From Ramlibacter sp. (GTDB lineage Bacteria > Pseudomonadota > Gammaproteobacteria > Burkholderiales > Burkholderiaceae): a stretch of 9,522 nt of DNA. The translations under genes were made by a program, and so were the position numbers. The first letter of the stretch is position 1. Each line of letters opens with the position of its first letter. The stretch is taken from assembly GCA_014376915.1 (NCBI GenBank), contig JACMQP010000158.1:1-9522 (forward strand). The letters are read 5' to 3'. The notes under the pieces are model-generated. The model made no database searches. It was not told the DNA's origin and saw nothing but the letters and a program-made list of their open reading frames with translations. Positions 7,384 to 9,522 of this stretch are shown here, one piece after another.

Positions 7384-7695
7384 TTACCCCAGCAGGATGA
7401 ACCGTGCGTTTTGCAGCAGGTCGTCCGGCTGATATCCCCAAAGCCCCGCCTTGACCGTCTCGACCTGCTGGCTGGCGAGTATTTCGCGCTGGCGGGGGCT
7501 TGCCCCGCGCATGGCCGCAACGAGCGCCGGATCGAACCGCAGGTAGATTGGGGAGGACCGCTTGTTCGGTCGGAGCGGGTCATCGTCGGTCTTCCAGGAA
7601 ATCAGAAGATCGCCTTGTTCCAACGCAATCGCGACCGCATTGTCCGGAAAGAGGTGGCTGATCGCCTGCCAGAACTCGGCCCGTATTTCATCCAT
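7384..7695 (-). CDS. Hypothetical protein (103 aa)
   Basis: This is a soluble-looking 103-aa protein, with no signal peptide or membrane segment, that I cannot assign to a family. It begins MDEIRAEFWQAISHLFPD, contains a strand-like segment with a tryptophan (ALEQGDLLISWKTDDD), a basic PNKRSSPIYLRFDP stretch, and a helical RQREILASQQVETVKAGLW before ending GYQPDDLLQNARFILLG. The mixed composition and predicted alpha/beta pattern look like a real globular protein. The start at 7695 is supported by AAAGGG six nt upstream (7702-7707) and by a good promoter just beyond it. The frame remains open upstream to 7956, but the added residues look random. It converges with the exported protein gene ending at 7311. 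Confidence 0.72.
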   Translation of the reverse strand: MDEIRAEFWQAISHLFPDNAVAIALEQGDLLISWKTDDDPLRPNKRSSPIYLRFDPALVAAMRGASPRQREILASQQVETVKAGLWGYQPDDLLQNARFILLG

Positions 7696-7717
7696 TGGTG
7701 ACCCTTTGGCTGAGATC

Positions 7718-7745
7718 AGTATGAACGGAGGAGCCTTGATGTCAA
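7718..7745 (-). promoter_or_regulatory. Sigma-70-like promoter for the 103-aa gene
   Basis: On the minus strand a perfect TTGACA (7740-7745) is followed after 16 nt by CATACT (7718-7723), four of six matches to TATAAT. Initiation would be near 7711, giving a leader of about 16 nt that contains the AAAGGG ribosome binding site. The spacing and short leader make a coherent set, but this is a sequence prediction only. Confidence 0.55.
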
Positions 7746-7818
7746 AGCGGCCCGAAGCGGCACCGGCTTTGAATCTGCCGCATGTTGCCAGCAGGCCACG
7801 CGCCACTTGCGCAGTGCC

Positions 7819-7868
7819 TTGCCCGGTGCGATCAGACAGTTGCGATAAATCTGAAGTGCCTAGAGAAT
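7819..7868 (+). promoter_or_regulatory. Weak candidate promoter region for the 101-aa gene
   Basis: Two overlapping plus-strand options are visible: TTGCGA (7840-7845) with GAGAAT (7863-7868) after 17 nt, or TGCGATAAA (7841-7849), an extended -10 with a distant TTGCCC at 7819. Both would leave a leader of about 120-140 nt before 7997. The rest of the roughly 300-nt gap 7696-7996 shows no other supported feature apart from the minus-strand promoter and a strong unused-looking ribosome binding site near 7726. Confidence 0.25.
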
Positions 7869-7996
7869 GGGTTACGACCCGGGCAGAGTATCCGGGCAAG
7901 CGCCGGCAGCGCCAGGGAGTTACAGGATCGCAGGATGAGTCAGGGCTCCATCGCATGATGGGCTCCGGTGCTGCGGTCGGTCAGGGCAGCAGTACG

Positions 7997-8302
7997 ATGT
8001 TTAATTTCTTCAAGCGATCCGTGCCCGAGCCTGCGAAAAAGGCAGTCGCCACGCCCGCCGTCCGAAAGCCCTCCCCTGCGGCCGTTCAGTCATCGCCATT
8101 GCCGGAATCGCATTCCGTGCCGGAGGTGGTCGAAGGCAACGAGCAGACCGACTGGGCCCTGTGGGAGGACTCCATGACGGTGCTGGACAGCCAGATGCAG
8201 GGCCTGACACCATCGGCGCGAATCTACGAGCGCGACAAACAGACGCCAAGCGAATTCCAGGACCTCGATCCCTTTTCGCGCATCAACAAGAAGAGTCGGT
8301 AG
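7997..8302 (+). CDS. Hypothetical protein (101 aa), MFNFFKR start
   Basis: This is a 101-aa protein of unknown function. It has a short hydrophobic-basic N-terminus (MFNFFKRS), a Pro/Ala/Ser-rich probably disordered linker to about residue 45, and then a denser segment (VPEVVEGNEQTDWALWEDS, VLDSQMQGLTPSARIYERD) ending DLDPFSRINKKSR. The C-terminal half looks conserved-like and could be a short interaction domain. No signal peptide or membrane helix is seen. The frame is open upstream, and an ATG at 7739 with an excellent ribosome binding site would give a 187-aa product. Start 7997 is preferred because residues encoded by 7739-7996 have odd composition (several Cys and Arg, AGA/AGG/TCA codons) unlike the rest. 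AGGG at 7983-7986 is a weak site for it. Confidence 0.65.
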   Translation: MFNFFKRSVPEPAKKAVATPAVRKPSPAAVQSSPLPESHSVPEVVEGNEQTDWALWEDSMTVLDSQMQGLTPSARIYERDKQTPSEFQDLDPFSRINKKSR

Positions 8303-8356
8303 CGGCAGGCAGTCGAAAACTACAAAGCCCCGGACCCTGTTCGCGGATCAAGGCTT

Positions 8357-8374
8357 GCACCGCCGCGGGGGTGC
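8357..8374. terminator. Weak hairpin in convergent gap 8303-8396
   Basis: GCACC (8357-8361) and GGTGC (8370-8374) can pair around an 8-nt GC-rich loop in the 94-nt gap between two convergent genes. There is no T-tract. Nearby, GCATGCGCATGC (8381-8392) is a perfect 12-bp palindrome. A terminator role is only suggested by position. Confidence 0.2.
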
Positions 8375-8396
8375 CTCTTGGCATGCGCATGCTGGC

Positions 8397-8759
8397 CTAT
8401 GTGTGCGGCGCGCCGTCCTCGGGCACCGGGTCGGTGCCGCTCGAATCTCCCGGCTTCATCCCGGCGCCAGCCGCGGCACCCCCCACCGCGCCGGCAACCG
8501 CACCCAGCGTGCCACCCACCACCCCACCCACCGGGCCGCCCACCACGACGCCGATCGCAGCGCCGACGGCCGCACCGCCCACGACGGCGCCACCCGTCAG
8601 CACCGACTTGGCCTCGCGCTCAGCTTCCTCGGGACCCAACGGAACCTGCGCCGCAGGGTTCGGGTCTTGCGACGGAACGCCGTGGCCGGGACGAGCCTGT
8701 TCGACAAGGTCCTCGTCGCGAGCTGCGGTGTGCGGCGGCTGAGTGGCGGATGAGTTCAT
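8397..8759 (-). CDS. Glycine-zipper protein (120 aa)
   Basis: The 120-aa protein has a polar N-terminal half (residues 1-50, rich in Pro, Glu and Ala, with LGPEEAEREAKS) followed by a glycine-zipper region at about 56-100 in which Gly recurs in GxxxG spacing among Ala and Val (GAVVGGAAVGAAIGVVVGG...VGGTLGAVAGAVGG). A polar tail with KPGDSSGTDPVPEDGAPHT ends it. Glycine zippers form membrane-associated helices in many small envelope or stress proteins; no lipobox or signal peptide is seen here, so the location is uncertain. ATG 8759 has GGAGG 8 nt upstream (8768-8772). A GTG at 8840 with AGGAGG at 8850-8855 is in frame and would add 27 residues; it is less likely because the extension is basic and Cys-containing. 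A possible FNR-type box lies about 110 nt upstream. Confidence 0.74.
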   Translation of the reverse strand: MNSSATQPPHTAARDEDLVEQARPGHGVPSQDPNPAAQVPLGPEEAEREAKSVLTGGAVVGGAAVGAAIGVVVGGPVGGVVGGTLGAVAGAVGGAAAGAGMKPGDSSGTDPVPEDGAPHT

Positions 8760-8866
8760 GTGGGTTTCCTCCGAAAGTTGACGATGAAAAAGGCACGCGG
8801 CCTGATCGAATCGCCATATCTTGCACCGCTCGTCCCGCACCCGTAGCGTCCTCCTGCAGGCCGAAA

Positions 8867-8880
8867 TTGATGTAGGTCAA
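8867..8880. promoter_or_regulatory. FNR/ANR-like binding box
   Basis: TTGAT-GTAG-GTCAA matches the FNR-family consensus TTGAT-N4-ATCAA at nine of ten defined positions and is an imperfect palindrome. It lies in the divergent 288-nt gap, centred about 114 nt before the glycine-zipper start on the minus strand and about 174 nt before the SOUL gene on the plus strand. No convincing -10 element is seen at the activating distance on either side, so it could act as an activator or repressor site or be fortuitous. Confidence 0.45.
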
Positions 8881-8900
8881 CGAGACTGACGCTTTTGGGA

Positions 8901-8930
8901 TTAGCCGCCCAGGATGCTGCTGGTTGCCAT
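8901..8930 (-). pseudogene. Nine-residue ORF MATSSILGG, possible gene remnant or leader peptide
   Basis: ATG at 8930 is preceded on the minus strand by AAGGA (8939-8943) with 8-nt spacing and reads MATSSILGG before TAA at 8901-8903. The peptide resembles, from memory, the N-terminus (SSILGG) of small proteobacterial proteins that continue with a GPSDSSDSGSD-like segment; no such continuation is found in any downstream frame here. It may be the start of a deleted gene, or a leader peptide ahead of the glycine-zipper gene. Low confidence. Confidence 0.3.
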
Positions 8931-9047
8931 GGTGGTTTTCCTTGTGTGTTTCCTGTGTGACTGAAGGGTTGCGGCCCGTCGAATCCCAAGCGCACGTGGC
9001 GCGACGTACGATGAGCAGTCGGCACTTGGCCCGATGGAGAATCAACA

Positions 9048-9522
9048 TTGAACAACGTACTCGCGGCGGCACTCGCGGTCGCACTGATGACAGGCAGCAC
9101 CGTGACACGCGCCATCGAAGAACCGAAGTTTGTCGTCACCCGACAGCTCGACGGTGTGGAAGTGCGCGAGTACGCGCCCTACGTCGTGGCCGAGGTCGTG
9201 GTCCCGGGTCCCGCCGGTGACGCCGGTAACCAGGGGTTCAAACTCCTGGCGGGCTACATCTTTGGGAAGAACAAGGGCGAGCGCAAGATTTCGATGACGG
9301 CCCCGGTGACGCAGACGTCGCAGAAAGCCACGCCCCAGAAGCTTGAGATGACCGCGCCCGTGACGCAGACCGCGACCGAAGGCGGCTACGTCGTCCAGTT
9401 CGTCATGCCGGCGGAGTTCACCCTCGAGACGCTGCCCGAGCCCCTCGACCCCCAGGTCCATCTCAAAGCGATGCCGGGCGCACGGTTTGGGGTCATCAGG
9501 TATTCGGGCTTCTGGTCGGAGA
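9048..9522 (+). CDS. SOUL-type haem-binding family protein, exported (5' part, truncated by window end)
   Basis: About 158 residues are visible before the window ends. SOUL-family proteins (related to p22HBP) are small beta-barrel-like proteins reported to bind haem or porphyrins; the bacterial role is unclear. After a signal peptide (hydrophobic LAAALAVALMTGSTV, likely cleavage after TRA at residue 22) come EEPKFVVTRQLDGVEVREY, the core GFKLLAGYIFGKN, and the typical repeated MTAPVTQ motifs with Met at residues 83 and 101, then YVVQFVMPAEFTLETLPEP and GVIRYSGFWSE. The start is TTG 9048, with GGAGA at 9036-9040 and 7-nt spacing; no upstream ATG is available in frame before a stop at 9012. ATG 9087 would cut the signal peptide. 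Export is inferred from this start. The 3' end lies outside the window. Confidence 0.85.
   Translation, partial: MNNVLAAALAVALMTGSTVTRAIEEPKFVVTRQLDGVEVREYAPYVVAEVVVPGPAGDAGNQGFKLLAGYIFGKNKGERKISMTAPVTQTSQKATPQKLEMTAPVTQTATEGGYVVQFVMPAEFTLETLPEPLDPQVHLKAMPGARFGVIRYSGFWSE

Noticed and set aside
8461..8600. Apparent short tandem repeats of CACC/GCC units
   Set aside because: They are the complement of Gly/Ala/Val codons in the glycine zipper, not an independent repeat or CRISPR array.
8161..8742. 193-codon plus-strand Pro/Thr/Ala-rich ORF
   Set aside because: It reads through the antisense of the glycine-zipper region; Pro/Thr runs are the complement of Gly codons, and it overlaps the end of the 101-aa gene.

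Overview
The window is a GC-rich piece of bacterial chromosome. Codons strongly prefer G or C in the third position, and many start codons have AGGAG-type ribosome binding sites. The protein style and gene set suggest a betaproteobacterium, most likely Burkholderiales (Comamonadaceae-like). This is inferred from protein resemblance only; there is no rRNA or other taxonomic marker in the window.

Bases 1-6478 are the distal part of a type II secretion system (T2SS) operon on the plus strand, in the order gspK (3' end only), gspL, gspM, gspN, gspD, gspE. GspK caps the pseudopilus tip. GspL and GspM form the inner-membrane platform, and GspL recruits the ATPase GspE. GspN is an accessory inner-membrane protein. 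GspD is the outer-membrane secretin. The genes are tightly packed, with gaps or overlaps of -4, 23, 1 and 4 nt after gspL, gspM, gspN and gspD, so they are probably co-transcribed and translationally coupled. A 13-codon mini-ORF fills the 37-nt gspK-gspL gap and overlaps both neighbours' stop/start codons. gspF, gspC and the pseudopilin genes gspG-J are not in this window.

Bases 6480-9522 leave the T2SS. They hold a series of small, poorly characterised genes in alternating orientations: a 57-aa proline-rich protein (minus, ending 1 nt from the gspE stop), a 125-aa exported Ala/Pro-rich protein (plus), a 103-aa hypothetical protein (minus, with a good sigma-70-like promoter), a 101-aa hypothetical protein (plus), a 120-aa glycine-zipper protein (minus), and the 5' part of an exported SOUL-type haem-binding protein (plus, cut by the window end, TTG start). 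Most are probably single-gene transcription units.

The intergenic regions carry the most unusual signals. These are a long imperfect hairpin resembling a REP/MITE-type element (6801-6842), a palindrome overlapping the -10 of a candidate minus-strand promoter (6765-6794), an FNR/ANR-like box (8867-8880), and a nine-residue ORF with its own ribosome binding site that may be the remnant of a larger gene (8901-8930). I found no tRNA, rRNA, CRISPR array, insertion sequence or clear new multi-gene system.
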